DNA of 64,000 bases from Mesorhizobium opportunistum WSM2075 (GTDB lineage: Bacteria > Pseudomonadota > Alphaproteobacteria > Rhizobiales > Rhizobiaceae), in assembly GCF_000176035.2 (NCBI RefSeq), contig NC_015675.1, positions 434,001 to 498,000 on the forward strand. The letters run 5' to 3'. Below are positions 1 to 8,587 of the stretch, piece by piece (the stretch's first letter is position 1; every line of letters begins with the position of its first letter). The position numbers and the translations under genes were made by a program. The notes beneath the pieces are model-generated. The model saw nothing but the letters and a program-made list of their open reading frames with translations, was not told where the DNA came from and made no database searches.

Positions 1-683
1 ATGAATTGAAGAACCCGCTGACCTCGCTGCGCAGCGCGGTGGAAACCTTGCCGCTGGCCAAGAACGACAATTCGCGCAGCCGGCTGATGGAGATCATCCA
101 GCATGACGTCAGGCGGCTGGACCGGCTCATCACCGACATTTCCGACGCCTCGCGTCTCGACGCCGAGCTCGCGCGCGAAGACGCCGGAACGGTGGACCTG
201 AAGAAATTCATCACCGACCTCGTCGCCGTGTCGCGCGAGGCAACGCGCAACAAGAAGGCCGTCGAGATCGAGTTCAAGGTCGCCAAGCTGCCGCAAGGCG
301 TCAAAGGCTATTTCGTCGTCGGCCACGATCTGCGCATCGGCCAGGTCATCACCAATCTGATCGAAAACGCCCGCTCCTTCGTTCCCGAGGACCATGGCCA
401 TATCAGCCTGTCGCTGGCGCGTGCCGGCAAGTTCAACATCCTCACCATCGACGACAACGGTCCCGGCATCCGCGCCGACAACATCGACCGCATCTTCGAA
501 CGCTTCTACACCGACCGGCCGGCCGGCGAGGCGTTTGGCCAGAATTCGGGCCTTGGCCTGTCGATCTCCAGGCAGATCGTCGAGGCCCATGGCGGCACGC
601 TGACCGCCGAAAACATCCCCGGCACCAAGCCCGGCGAGATCAAGGGCGCGCGCTTCGTCGTGACGCTGCCGGCCGATGCGTGA
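1..683 (+). CDS. chvG: Sensor histidine kinase ChvG, C-terminal part (5' truncated by window)
   Basis: Carboxy-terminal catalytic half of a two-component sensor kinase. Reading begins at the window edge inside the H-box: bases 1-5 supply the last two bases of the His codon and Glu, followed by LKNPLTSLRSAVETLP, which is characteristic of rhizobial ChvG/ExoS. The N-box (NLIENA), G1 box (DDNGPGI), F-box (FERFYTD) and G2 box (SGLGLSI) follow in order, so the ATPase domain is complete. ChvG with ChvI controls envelope, succinoglycan and acid-stress responses in rhizobia and is an inner-membrane protein; its sensor and membrane segments lie outside the window. An internal TTG at position 6 could be mistaken for a start but is only the Leu of HELKNP. 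The downstream HPr-kinase and PTS genes are its usual neighbours. Confidence 0.93.
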   Translation, partial: ELKNPLTSLRSAVETLPLAKNDNSRSRLMEIIQHDVRRLDRLITDISDASRLDAELAREDAGTVDLKKFITDLVAVSREATRNKKAVEIEFKVAKLPQGVKGYFVVGHDLRIGQVITNLIENARSFVPEDHGHISLSLARAGKFNILTIDDNGPGIRADNIDRIFERFYTDRPAGEAFGQNSGLGLSISRQIVEAHGGTLTAENIPGTKPGEIKGARFVVTLPADA

Positions 684-1144
684 TTGCTGGTCCAGTCGTG
701 CGGCCTGAAAACATTCACGCTACGGGCTTGCTGATCGGCGAGCGCGGCATTCTCGTCAGCGGGACTTCGGGTTCGGGCAAGACGACGCTGGCGCTGGCGC
801 TGGTCGACCATTGCCGCCAGCGCGGCCTGTTCTCACGGCTCATCGGCGACGATCAGCTTTTCGCCGAGGCGCATGCGGGGCGGCTGGTGTGCCGCGCGCC
901 CGCCACCATAGAAGGTCTCGCCGAGGTGCCGGGACTTGGGCCGCGGCCGCTGGCGTTCGAACCTGCCTGCGTCGTCGACCTGCATGTGCGCCTGCTGCCG
1001 GCTGGTGAAATCGCCCGCTTCCAGGAGGACGCCAGCGACGACATCGCCGGCTGCGCGGTACCGCGGATCGATCTTGCCGAGCGCAATGTCCAGGCTGCCT
1101 TGCCGGCCGTGATGGCGCGGCTGTCGATCATGCCTTTTCTATGA
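680..1144 (+). CDS. hprK: HPr kinase/phosphorylase, short alphaproteobacterial form
   Basis: HPr serine kinase of 154 residues, about half the length of Firmicutes HprK because only the catalytic C-terminal core is present, as is usual in Alphaproteobacteria. A Walker A loop (GTSGSGKTT, residues ~28-36) and a downstream acidic pair (GDDQLF) are visible. It would phosphorylate the regulatory Ser of HPr, which is encoded by the third gene of this group. The start is GTG at 680, overlapping the chvG TGA by four bases (GTGA), so the two genes are translationally coupled. The link to the ChvG kinase suggests the PTS branch and envelope signalling are co-regulated; that last point is inference from order. 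Confidence 0.93.
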   Translation: MIAGPVVRPENIHATGLLIGERGILVSGTSGSGKTTLALALVDHCRQRGLFSRLIGDDQLFAEAHAGRLVCRAPATIEGLAEVPGLGPRPLAFEPACVVDLHVRLLPAGEIARFQEDASDDIAGCAVPRIDLAERNVQAALPAVMARLSIMPFL

Positions 1145-1204
1145 TCCACCCCCGGTTTTTTGCTGCAATGCGTCAAAATGGCATGGGCCGGCGCAATTTT
1201 GGGC

Positions 1205-1233
1205 TTGTCAACGGGCCTCGCGTCGACAAGATA
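1205..1233 (+). promoter_or_regulatory. Candidate sigma-70-type promoter for the EIIA-HPr genes
   Basis: TTGTCA at 1205-1210 and AAGATA at 1228-1233 are separated by 17 bases in the 164-base gap between hprK and the EIIA gene. The -10 element is a poor match, and CTTGTC/GACAAG within it also form a small inverted repeat, so this is only a candidate. Confidence 0.3.
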
Positions 1234-1308
1234 GCGCTCCCGCCGCCTGGAATGGCTGGCGAGCATAAAATGCGCCTGTGAAGCGGCGATGACGGGAGCC
1301 ACCAAAGA

Positions 1309-1710
1309 ATGATCGGACTCGTGCTTGTAACGCACGGTCAACTGGCCACCGAGTTCAGACATGCCGTCGAACATGTCGTCGGGCCACAAGACAATTTCGA
1401 AACCGTGGCGATCGGTGCCGACGACGATATGGAGCAGCGTCGCCGCGACATCATCGACGCCGTGGCCCGCGTCGACACGGGGGCGGGCGTGATCGTGCTG
1501 ACCGACATGTTCGGCGGCACGCCGTCGAACCTTGCCATCTCGGTGATGGAGTCCGGCCGCACCGAAGTGATCGCCGGCATGAACCTGCCGATGCTGATCA
1601 AGCTGTCATCGATCCGCAAGGGCGACAACATGGCCGCAGCGCTCGACGAGGCGCAGGCCGCCGGCCGCAAATACATCAACGTCGCCAGCCAGCTTCTGAG
1701 CAGCAAATGA
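1309..1710 (+). CDS. PTS system mannose-family EIIA domain protein
   Basis: 133-residue stand-alone IIA protein of the mannose (EIIA-Man/ManX) family. The phosphorylatable His is residue 9 in LVTHG, and the conserved TDMFGGTPSN loop sits at residues ~64-73. In the many Alphaproteobacteria that lack mannose-family permeases, this protein ends a regulatory phosphorelay (EI, HPr, EIIA) instead of feeding a transporter; no IIB, IIC or IID gene is present here. Its last codons overlap the HPr gene by four bases (ATGA), indicating coupled expression of the phosphoryl donor and acceptor. The ATG start is preceded by GGGAGCC. Confidence 0.92.
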   Translation: MIGLVLVTHGQLATEFRHAVEHVVGPQDNFETVAIGADDDMEQRRRDIIDAVARVDTGAGVIVLTDMFGGTPSNLAISVMESGRTEVIAGMNLPMLIKLSSIRKGDNMAAALDEAQAAGRKYINVASQLLSSK

Positions 1711-2003
1711 ACGCACTATCCCCGGAAAAAGACCAGATTGTCCGGGAGTTTCCGATCGTCAACCAGCGCGGCCTGCATGCGCGCGCCTCGGCGAAGTTCG
1801 TCCAGCTCGCCAGCGGTTTCGACGCCTCCGTCCATGTCGAGAAGGACGGCGTCAAGGTCGGCGGCACGTCGATCATGGGCCTGATGATGCTTGCGGCCAG
1901 TCCTGGATACTCGATCCGCGTCACCGCCAGCGGCCCGGAAGCGCTTGAGGTCATGGACGCGCTGGAGCAGCTCGTCGCCTCCCGCTTCGGCGAGGAAAGC
2001 TGA
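1707..2003 (+). CDS. ptsH: Phosphocarrier protein HPr
   Basis: 98-residue HPr. The active-site His is residue 24 in QRGLHARAS, and Ser55 in GGTSIMG corresponds to the regulatory Ser46 of classical HPr, the target of HprK. An N-terminal extension of about nine residues precedes the usual HPr start. It overlaps the EIIA stop by four bases. Having HPr kinase, HPr and an EIIA-Man side by side, without EI or a permease, fits the regulatory PTS of rhizobia that adjusts carbon and nitrogen metabolism. The gene could equally be called npr or ptsO in other annotations; family membership itself is clear. Confidence 0.92.
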   Translation: MNALSPEKDQIVREFPIVNQRGLHARASAKFVQLASGFDASVHVEKDGVKVGGTSIMGLMMLAASPGYSIRVTASGPEALEVMDALEQLVASRFGEES

Positions 2004-2041
2004 CCCGAAGGCCCAGCCTAAGCAGCCTCTAGGGACATGCA

Positions 2042-2065
2042 GGGATAAAGATTTCTTTATATCCC
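2042..2065. promoter_or_regulatory. Palindromic operator upstream of ahcY
   Basis: Near-perfect inverted repeat: GGGATAAAGA facing TCTTTATATCCC, with the core ATAAAGAT-TTCTTTAT at 2045-2060. It is AT-rich in a GC-rich setting and lies about 120 bases before the ahcY start, where a promoter would be. Rhizobial methionine-cycle genes are known to be controlled by an ArsR-family SAH-responsive regulator (SahR), and an ATAAAGAT/ATCTTTAT-like palindrome fits that type of site from memory; the assignment to SahR is inference. Confidence 0.5.
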
Positions 2066-2185
2066 ATTGTCGTCTTGGCGCCGATCTGCTAGTCAGGCCG
2101 GCAATTCGCGCCCTTCCACGCGCCAACCAACGCGGGCGCATCCGCAACCAATTCGCACGCACAACACTTCGCACGGAGCACTGCC

Positions 2186-3586
2186 ATGACGGGTAGCAAG
2201 GACTATGTGGTCGCCGACATCTCGCTTGCCGGCTGGGGCCGCAAGGAACTGGATATCGCCGAAACCGAAATGCCGGGCCTGATGGCCTGCCGCGAGGAAT
2301 TCGGCGCCAAGAAGCCGCTCAAGGGCGCGCGCATCACCGGCTCGCTGCACATGACCATCCAGACCGCGGTGCTGATCGAGACGCTGAAGGCGCTCGGCGC
2401 CGATATCCGCTGGGCGTCCTGCAACATCTTCTCGACCCAGGACCACGCGGCCGCGGCCATCGCCGAAGCCGGCATTCCGGTGTTCGCCGTCAAGGGCGAG
2501 AGCCTGGAGCAGTACTGGGACTACACCGACCGGGTCTTCCAGTGGACCGATGGCGGCCTCTCCAACATGATCCTCGATGATGGCGGCGACGCCACCATGT
2601 ACATCCTGATCGGCGCCCGCGCCGAAGCCGGCGAGGACGTGCTGTCCAACCCGCAGAGCGAGGAAGAGGAATATTTCTACGCGCAGATCAAGAAGCGCCT
2701 GAAGGCCTCGCCCGGCTTCTTCACCAAGCAGAAGGCGGCGATCCGCGGCGTCACCGAAGAGACGACCACCGGCGTCAACCGGCTCTACCAGTTGCAGAAG
2801 AAGGGCCTGCTGCCCTTCCCGGCCATCAACGTCAACGACTCGGTCACCAAGTCGAAGTTCGACAACAAGTATGGCTGCAAGGAATCGCTGGTCGACGGTA
2901 TCCGCCGCGGCACCGACACGATGATGGCCGGCAAGGTCGCGGTCGTCTGCGGCTATGGCGACGTCGGCAAGGGCTCGTCGGCCTCGCTCAAGGGCGCCGG
3001 CGCCCGCGTCAAGGTCACCGAGGTCGATCCGATCTGCGCACTGCAGGCGGCGATGGACGGCTTTGAAGTCGTCACGCTCGAAGACGCGGCGCCAACCGCC
3101 GACATCGTCATCACCACCACCGGCAACAAGGATGTCGTCACCCTCGACCACATGCGCTCGATGAAGGACATGGTGATCGTCGGCAACATCGGCCATTTCG
3201 ACAACGAGATCCAGGTGGCGTCGCTGCGCAACCTGAAGTGGACCAACGTCAAGCCGCAGGTCGACATGATCACTTTCCCGGACGGCAAGCGGATGATCCT
3301 TCTGTCGGAAGGCCGCCTGCTCAATCTCGGCAACGCGACCGGCCATCCGAGCTTCGTCATGTCGGCATCCTTCACCAACCAGGTGCTGGCGCAGATCGAG
3401 CTGTTCACCAAGGGCGAGCAGTACCAGAACCAGGTCTATGTCCTGCCCAAGCACCTCGACGAGAAGGTCGCGCGCCTGCATCTCGACAAGCTCGGCGCCC
3501 GCCTGACCGAACTGTCGGGCGAACAAGCCGCCTATATCGGCGTCACGCCGCAGGGTCCTTTCAAGCCGGAACACTACCGCTATTAA
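2186..3586 (+). CDS. ahcY: Adenosylhomocysteinase (S-adenosyl-L-homocysteine hydrolase)
   Basis: 466-residue cytosolic enzyme that hydrolyses S-adenosylhomocysteine to adenosine and homocysteine, removing the product inhibitor of methyltransferases and feeding the methionine cycle. The length and the ends of the protein fit the bacterial long form: the NAD-binding loop [10 protein letters not shown] is at residues ~254-263 and the conserved C-terminal KPEHYRY is intact. The ATG at 2186 follows CGGAGCACTGCC. A palindromic operator sits at 2042-2065 and a strong terminator follows at 3617-3650, so it is probably a single-gene transcript. Location after the chvG-hprK-HPr group is standard in rhizobia. 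Confidence 0.98.
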   Translation: MTGSKDYVVADISLAGWGRKELDIAETEMPGLMACREEFGAKKPLKGARITGSLHMTIQTAVLIETLKALGADIRWASCNIFSTQDHAAAAIAEAGIPVFAVKGESLEQYWDYTDRVFQWTDGGLSNMILDDGGDATMYILIGARAEAGEDVLSNPQSEEEEYFYAQIKKRLKASPGFFTKQKAAIRGVTEETTTGVNRLYQLQKKGLLPFPAINVNDSVTKSKFDNKYGCKESLVDGIRRGTDTMMAGKVAVVCGYGDVGKGSSASLKGAGARVKVTEVDPICALQAAMDGFEVVTLEDAAPTADIVITTTGNKDVVTLDHMRSMKDMVIVGNIGHFDNEIQVASLRNLKWTNVKPQVDMITFPDGKRMILLSEGRLLNLGNATGHPSFVMSASFTNQVLAQIELFTKGEQYQNQVYVLPKHLDEKVARLHLDKLGARLTELSGEQAAYIGVTPQGPFKPEHYRY

Positions 3587-3616
3587 CCAAAGCTAAATTT
3601 ACTACCAGATATTGAC

Positions 3617-3650
3617 GCCGGGCGATTGACTTTCGCCCGGCTTTATTTTT
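3617..3650 (+). terminator. Rho-independent terminator of ahcY
   Basis: GCCGGGCGA (3617-3625) pairs with TCGCCCGGC (3633-3641), closing a short loop and followed by the T-rich run TTTATTTTT. It is 30 bases after the ahcY stop. Confidence 0.85.
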
Positions 3651-3785
3651 GCGCGCGATCAGCCTTCACGGCGATTCGGCGAGGGTTTATTGTCAGGTGA
3701 TTCGCGACGCTTCCGGCCCGAGAGGGGATCAAGAGAGGCGCGTATCAGGGCGGTCTTGCATTCAGTCGGCGGAGAGGACCAAGAC

Positions 3786-6341
3786 ATGCCGGGGCAATAC
3801 CCGCACGGAGCGGGACAGGCCGTTTCCGGCGGCCATGACGATTCGGGGACCACTGGCTCCGCAACCCGGCGCGAGCGTCTTTCATGGCGTGGCCGCGCGG
3901 GGCTGCTGCTTGCCGGCTCCATGCTTGCCGGCCCGCTGTTTGGCGCGGCGGCGCGTGCCCAAGCTGCCGGTGTATCGACGGCCGGTCTTTCGATCAGCAC
4001 GATCGAGGTCATGCAGCTTGCCGTGTTCGTCGGCGTGACAGGCACGGCATTTCTGTCGGCTATCGTCCTGATCCGCGAGCGCGCGCGCACCTCGGCGGAG
4101 AATGTCGAACTGAGAAGCCGCGTCGCCGACGTCAACGCGGCGCTGCGCCGTTCGGAGGCGCTGCTCAATCTGCGCGACCAGCGCGTGATCGTCTGGGCCT
4201 CGGAAAACAAGAAACCCGAGCTCGTCGGCATATTGCCGGTCGAAAGCGGCGCACCGGAGGAACGGGCGGCGTTCCTCGCCTTCGGCCGCTGGCTGATGCC
4301 GCGCTCGGCGGCGGCGCTCGAACATGCCATTGCCGCGTTGCGCGAAAAGGCCAGGCCCTTCGACCTCGTCATCGAATCGCAGGCGGGTGCCCCGCTCGAA
4401 GTGCATGGCCGCAAGAGCGCAGCGCATGTGCTGGTGCGGTTTGTGTCGCTTTCCGAAACACAGCGCAGCCAGGCGCGGCTGAAGATCGAGAACCACCGGC
4501 TGGCCGCCGACCACGACACGATGATCGGCCTGCTCGAAGCGTTGAAAATGCCGGCGTGGCTGCGCGACGAGCATGGGCGCCTGAAATGGGTCAACCGCGC
4601 CTATGCCGACGCGGTCGAAGCCGAGAGTGCGGAAGCCGCCGTGCGCGACGCCAAGGAATTCCTCGGCGGCCAGGCGCGCGAGGCGATCGAGGCCCAGCAC
4701 AAACTGCATCCGGTTTTCGAGCAGTCGCTCTCCACGGTGATCGAAGGCGACCGCCGGGTGTTCGCGGTGACCGACTTCGCCAGCGCCGACGGTTCGGCCG
4801 GCCTTGCCTGCGACACCAGCGCCATCGAGTCCATTCGCGGCGAGTATGAACGCACCGTGCGAAGCCACGCCGACACGCTCGACCAGCTCAACACCGCGGT
4901 CGCCATCTTCGACACCGACGAGAAACTGCGCTTCTTCAACCAGGCCTTCCAGAAACTGTGGGGGCTGGACAGTGGCTTCCTGCACAGCGCGCCCGACAAC
5001 GCTCTTTTGCTCGACCGGCTGCGCAGCGAAGGCAAGATCGCCGAGCAGCCCGAATGGCGCCGCTGGAAGGAAGGCCTGCTGGGCGCCTACCGCGCGGTCG
5101 AATCGCAGGAGCACTGGTGGCACCTGCCGGATGGCAAGACCATCCGCGTCGTCGCCAACCCGCAACCCAAGGGCGGCGTCACCTGGGTGTTCGAGAACCT
5201 GACCGAGAAAATGGATCTCGAAAGTCGCTACCGGACAGCCGTGCGTGTCCAGGGCGAAACGCTCGACAATCTCGCCGAGGGCGTGGCCGTGTTCGGTCCC
5301 GATGGCAAGCTTCGGCTGTCGAATCCGGCCTTCGCAACGCTGTGGGGGCTGGATGCCGAAGCGACCAAGCCGAATGTGCACGTCTCCACCATACGTGACC
5401 TTTGCGACCGGCAAGCGGTGGACAGCCCCTGGCCCAGCTTCGTCGCCGCCATCACCGGCTTCGACGACGAACGCCGCGACCGCCACGGCCAGACCGAACT
5501 CAACAACGGCACCGTGCTGCGCTACGCCATGATCCCGTTGCCCAACGGGCAGGTGATGATGACTTTCGTCGACGTCACCGACGGCGTCCGTGTCGAACGC
5601 GCGCTGAAGGACAAGAACGAGGCGCTGGAAAAGTCCGACCAGCTCAAGAACGACTTCGTCCAGCACGTATCCTACGAGCTGCGTTCGCCGCTGACCAATA
5701 TCATCGGCTTCACCGAATTGCTCTCGCTACCGACGACCGGGCCCTTGACGCAGAAGCAGCGCGAATATGTCGAGCATGTCGGTTCTTCGTCCTCGGTGCT
5801 GCTGACCATCGTCAACGACATACTGGACCTCGCGACGGTGGATGCCGGCATCATGCAGCTCGACATTTCCGAGGTGCATGTCGACCGCACCATCGCGGCG
5901 GCCGCCGAACTGGTTGCCGACCGGTTGCAGGAACATTCGATCCGGCTCGAGGTCGATGCCAAGGCTGCGCCCAAGACGTTCCACGGCGACGAGACCCGCA
6001 TCCGCCAGATCCTCTACAATCTGCTCAGCAACGCCGCCAACTACGCGCCGGAAGCCAGCACCATCCGGCTCGCCTGCCGCCATCTGGCGGACGGCGTGGA
6101 ATTCTCGGTTCATGACGATGGGCCCGGCATGCCGCCCGATGTGCTCGATTCGGTGTTCCGCCGCTTCGAGCCGCGCGCCAATGGCGGCCGCCGGCGTGGC
6201 GCCGGCCTCGGCCTGTCGATCGTCAAGAGCTTCGTCGAGCTGCATGGCGGCGGCGTCCGCATCGAAACCGGCAAGGACAAGGGCACGACCGTCATCTGCA
6301 CTTTCCCCGACATGCCCGGCATCCGCGCCGCGGCCGAGTAG
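3786..6341 (+). CDS. divL: DivL-type cell-cycle regulator, kinase-like protein with Tyr in place of the catalytic His
   Basis: 851-residue membrane-anchored histidine-kinase homologue. Hydrophobic segments lie near residues 37-58 and 74-97, followed by several PAS-like repeats (about 230-600) and a kinase core. The H-box reads HVSYELRSPLTNIIGF: Tyr630 replaces the phospho-acceptor His, which is the hallmark of DivL, the Caulobacter cell-cycle protein that works through DivK and CckA without classical His phosphorylation. The ATP-binding half is intact: N-box NLLSNAANY (~745), DDGPGMPP and GAGLGLSIVKSF (~806). The start at ATG 3786 is chosen because GGAGAGG lies nine bases upstream; an in-frame TTG at 3690 would add 32 residues. 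Nine bases separate it from the tsaE-amgK gene. Confidence 0.88.
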   Translation: MPGQYPHGAGQAVSGGHDDSGTTGSATRRERLSWRGRAGLLLAGSMLAGPLFGAAARAQAAGVSTAGLSISTIEVMQLAVFVGVTGTAFLSAIVLIRERARTSAENVELRSRVADVNAALRRSEALLNLRDQRVIVWASENKKPELVGILPVESGAPEERAAFLAFGRWLMPRSAAALEHAIAALREKARPFDLVIESQAGAPLEVHGRKSAAHVLVRFVSLSETQRSQARLKIENHRLAADHDTMIGLLEALKMPAWLRDEHGRLKWVNRAYADAVEAESAEAAVRDAKEFLGGQAREAIEAQHKLHPVFEQSLSTVIEGDRRVFAVTDFASADGSAGLACDTSAIESIRGEYERTVRSHADTLDQLNTAVAIFDTDEKLRFFNQAFQKLWGLDSGFLHSAPDNALLLDRLRSEGKIAEQPEWRRWKEGLLGAYRAVESQEHWWHLPDGKTIRVVANPQPKGGVTWVFENLTEKMDLESRYRTAVRVQGETLDNLAEGVAVFGPDGKLRLSNPAFATLWGLDAEATKPNVHVSTIRDLCDRQAVDSPWPSFVAAITGFDDERRDRHGQTELNNGTVLRYAMIPLPNGQVMMTFVDVTDGVRVERALKDKNEALEKSDQLKNDFVQHVSYELRSPLTNIIGFTELLSLPTTGPLTQKQREYVEHVGSSSSVLLTIVNDILDLATVDAGIMQLDISEVHVDRTIAAAAELVADRLQEHSIRLEVDAKAAPKTFHGDETRIRQILYNLLSNAANYAPEASTIRLACRHLADGVEFSVHDDGPGMPPDVLDSVFRRFEPRANGGRRRGAGLGLSIVKSFVELHGGGVRIETGKDKGTTVICTFPDMPGIRAAAE

Positions 6342-6350
6342 CGCGCTTCG

Positions 6351-7862
6351 ATGACGGCCCTGGTGCTGGAGCGTTTGCTCGCTGACGAGACAGAGACGGC
6401 GCGGTTGGGCGAGGACCTGGCGCTGGCGCTGCGCGCGGGTGACGTGCTGGCGCTCAAGGGCGACCTCGGCGCCGGCAAGTCGACGCTGGCGCGGGCCCTG
6501 ATCCGGACGCTGGCGGACGATGCCGGTCTCGACGTGCCGAGCCCGACCTTCACCCTGGTGCAAAGCTACGACACGCGCATTCCGGTCCATCATTTCGATC
6601 TCTACCGCCTGTCCTCGGCGGCCGAACTCGACGAACTCGGTTTCGACGAAGCGCTGACGCAAGGAGCGGCCCTGGTCGAATGGCCTGAACGGGCCGAGGG
6701 TTATCTGCCGAAGGCATCGCTGTTGATCGAGCTTGTGCAGCATGGCGAAGGGCGGCAGGCACGATTGTCGGGGCAAGGGGCAACCTTCGACCGCGCCGCA
6801 CGGTCGCTGGCCATGCGCGATTTTCTGGAAAGCGTCGGCTGGGGCGAGGCACAACGTCGCCATTTCATCGGCGATGCCTCTGCCCGCTCCTATGAGGTCG
6901 TGTCGCTTGCCGGCCGGGAGCCGCGGGTGCTGATGAACTCGCCACGATTGGTGCTCGGCCCGCCGGTGCGCGACGGCAAGCCCTATGCGGTGATTGCCCA
7001 CACCGCCCAGTCGGTGTCGGCCTTCGTCGCCATCGACCATGCCTTGAAGGCCGGCGGCGTCAGCGTTCCCGATATCCATGCCGAGGACCAGGAGCAGGGA
7101 TTCCTGCTCATCGAACATCTCGGCTCGGAAGGGTTTCTCGGCGGGGATGGCGAGCCGCTGGCGGAGCGCTACGCGGCGGCCGCCGAACTGCTGGCCATGA
7201 TGCATGGCAAGACCTGGCCGCGTCGCCTCGAAGCCGGGCCGGGCAGGTTCCATACCGTACCGCCATTCGACCGCGCCGCGATGATGATCGAGGCCGACCT
7301 GCTGGTCGACTGGTACGTGCCGGCGATATCGGGCGGTCCGCCAAGCGACGATTTGCGCGCCGGCTATACCAGGGAGTGGAACGCGCTTTTCGACCGGCTG
7401 CGGGCCAGTGAATACACGCTGATGCTGCGCGACTTCCATTCGCCCAACATCATCTGGCGCGGCGACCGCTCCGGCCATGACCGGCTGGGCATCGTCGATT
7501 TCCAGGATGCGCTGATCGGGCCTTCAGCCTATGATCTGGCGTCGCTTGCCATGGATGCCCGCGTCACCATATCGCCCGGGATCGAGAGACGGACACTCGA
7601 TGCCTATATCGCGGCGCGCCATAAGGCGGGCGCCTTCGACGAGGCGAGTTTCCTGGAATCCTATGCAATCATGGCCGCGCAGCGCAATTCCAAGATCCTC
7701 GGCATTTTCGTGCGGCTCGAAAAGCGCGACGGCAAACCCTATTATCTGAAGCACCTGCCGCGCATCCGCGACTATCTGCGCCGGGCGCTGTCCCACCCCG
7801 CGCTCGGCAGCCTGCGGGAGTTCTACGATGCGCACGGGCTGCTGGAGGAACGTGCGCTGTGA
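6351..7862 (+). CDS. Fusion of TsaE (tRNA t6A synthesis ATPase) and an AmgK-type sugar kinase
   Basis: 503-residue two-domain protein. Residues 1 to ~150 are TsaE, the ATPase partner of TsaD/TsaB in making threonylcarbamoyl-adenosine on tRNA: Walker A GDLGAGKST (~38-46), PSPTFTLVQSY and HHFDLYRL are clear. Residues ~160-503 are an aminoglycoside-phosphotransferase fold with catalytic RDFHSPN and metal-binding DFQDAL. Because the next gene is MurU, this kinase is best read as AmgK, the anomeric MurNAc/GlcNAc kinase of the peptidoglycan recycling shortcut. Fusion of the two activities occurs in Alphaproteobacteria. The gene overlaps murU by four bases (GTGA). The kinase substrate is inferred from the neighbour. 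Confidence 0.9.
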   Translation: MTALVLERLLADETETARLGEDLALALRAGDVLALKGDLGAGKSTLARALIRTLADDAGLDVPSPTFTLVQSYDTRIPVHHFDLYRLSSAAELDELGFDEALTQGAALVEWPERAEGYLPKASLLIELVQHGEGRQARLSGQGATFDRAARSLAMRDFLESVGWGEAQRRHFIGDASARSYEVVSLAGREPRVLMNSPRLVLGPPVRDGKPYAVIAHTAQSVSAFVAIDHALKAGGVSVPDIHAEDQEQGFLLIEHLGSEGFLGGDGEPLAERYAAAAELLAMMHGKTWPRRLEAGPGRFHTVPPFDRAAMMIEADLLVDWYVPAISGGPPSDDLRAGYTREWNALFDRLRASEYTLMLRDFHSPNIIWRGDRSGHDRLGIVDFQDALIGPSAYDLASLAMDARVTISPGIERRTLDAYIAARHKAGAFDEASFLESYAIMAAQRNSKILGIFVRLEKRDGKPYYLKHLPRIRDYLRRALSHPALGSLREFYDAHGLLEERAL

Positions 7863-8587
7863 CAGCGAGACCAGACACAGCCATTGTACTCGCCGCCGGG
7901 CTCGGCAAGCGCATGCGGCCGATCACCGACACCATCCCCAAGCCGCTGGTCCGGGTCGCCGGCAAGACCTTGCTCGACTGGGGTCTCGACAGCCTGGCCG
8001 CCGCCGGTGTCGGCAAGGCCGTGGTCAACGTCCACTATCTCCCCGAACAGATCGTCTCCCATGTCGCCCAGCGCCATGTGCCGCGCGTCATCATTTCCGA
8101 TGAAAGCGAGCGACTGCTCGATTCCGCGGGCGGAATCGTCAAGGCGCTGCCGGAACTGGGTGCGCAACCCTTCTACATCCTCAACGCCGACACGTTCTGG
8201 ATCGACCATGGTCCGCTCAATCTCGGCCGCCTCGCCCTTGCATGGAACGCAGCGAAAATGGATATTCTGCTGATGCTGGCGGATCTCCATCAGGCGACCG
8301 GACATTGCGGCTCCACCGATTTCCTGGTGGCGCCGGACGGCGCCTTGCGGCGTTCGAATGGAGACCCGGCGGGCCTGATCTATGCCGGCGCGGCGATCAT
8401 CCATCCGCGCCTGTTCGCGGACGCATCCGCCGAACCGCATTCGCTCAACGCCTATTTCGACAAAGCCATTGCAGCCGGCCGCCTGTACGGCATGCCGATG
8501 CACGGCCACTGGATCACCGTCGGCACGCCCGATGCCATCCCGCTCGCCGAAGCGGCAGTCGCCGGCGCGCTATACGAGTCGCAATGA
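7859..8587 (+). CDS. murU: N-acetylmuramate alpha-1-phosphate uridylyltransferase MurU
   Basis: 242-residue nucleotidyltransferase of the RmlA/GlmU N-terminal class. The nucleotide-binding signature LAAGLGKRMRP (residues ~11-21), followed by KPLVRVAGKTLLD, is intact, and an NADTFW metal-binding motif is present further on. MurU converts MurNAc-1-phosphate to UDP-MurNAc, completing cell-wall sugar recycling with the AmgK domain encoded just upstream. The start is GTG at 7859, overlapping the upstream TGA, and the stop overlaps the addB ATG, so all three are one transcript. A related mannose-1-phosphate guanylyltransferase is the alternative, but size and context favour MurU. Confidence 0.88.
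   Translation: MTARPDTAIVLAAGLGKRMRPITDTIPKPLVRVAGKTLLDWGLDSLAAAGVGKAVVNVHYLPEQIVSHVAQRHVPRVIISDESERLLDSAGGIVKALPELGAQPFYILNADTFWIDHGPLNLGRLALAWNAAKMDILLMLADLHQATGHCGSTDFLVAPDGALRRSNGDPAGLIYAGAAIIHPRLFADASAEPHSLNAYFDKAIAAGRLYGMPMHGHWITVGTPDAIPLAEAAVAGALYESQ

Noticed and set aside
2004..2185. SAH or SAM-II riboswitch upstream of ahcY
   Set aside because: I could not fit the conserved pseudoknot cores of either class; the prominent feature is a DNA-type palindrome.
2093..3574. Long minus-strand open frame opposite ahcY (493 codons)
   Set aside because: It mirrors the codon periodicity of ahcY, has an Asp/Arg/Val-heavy composition typical of antisense frames in GC-rich DNA, and matches no family.
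5727..7478. Minus-strand open frame of 583 codons opposite divL/tsaE-amgK
   Set aside because: Overlaps two well-supported genes completely and shows no recognisable domain.
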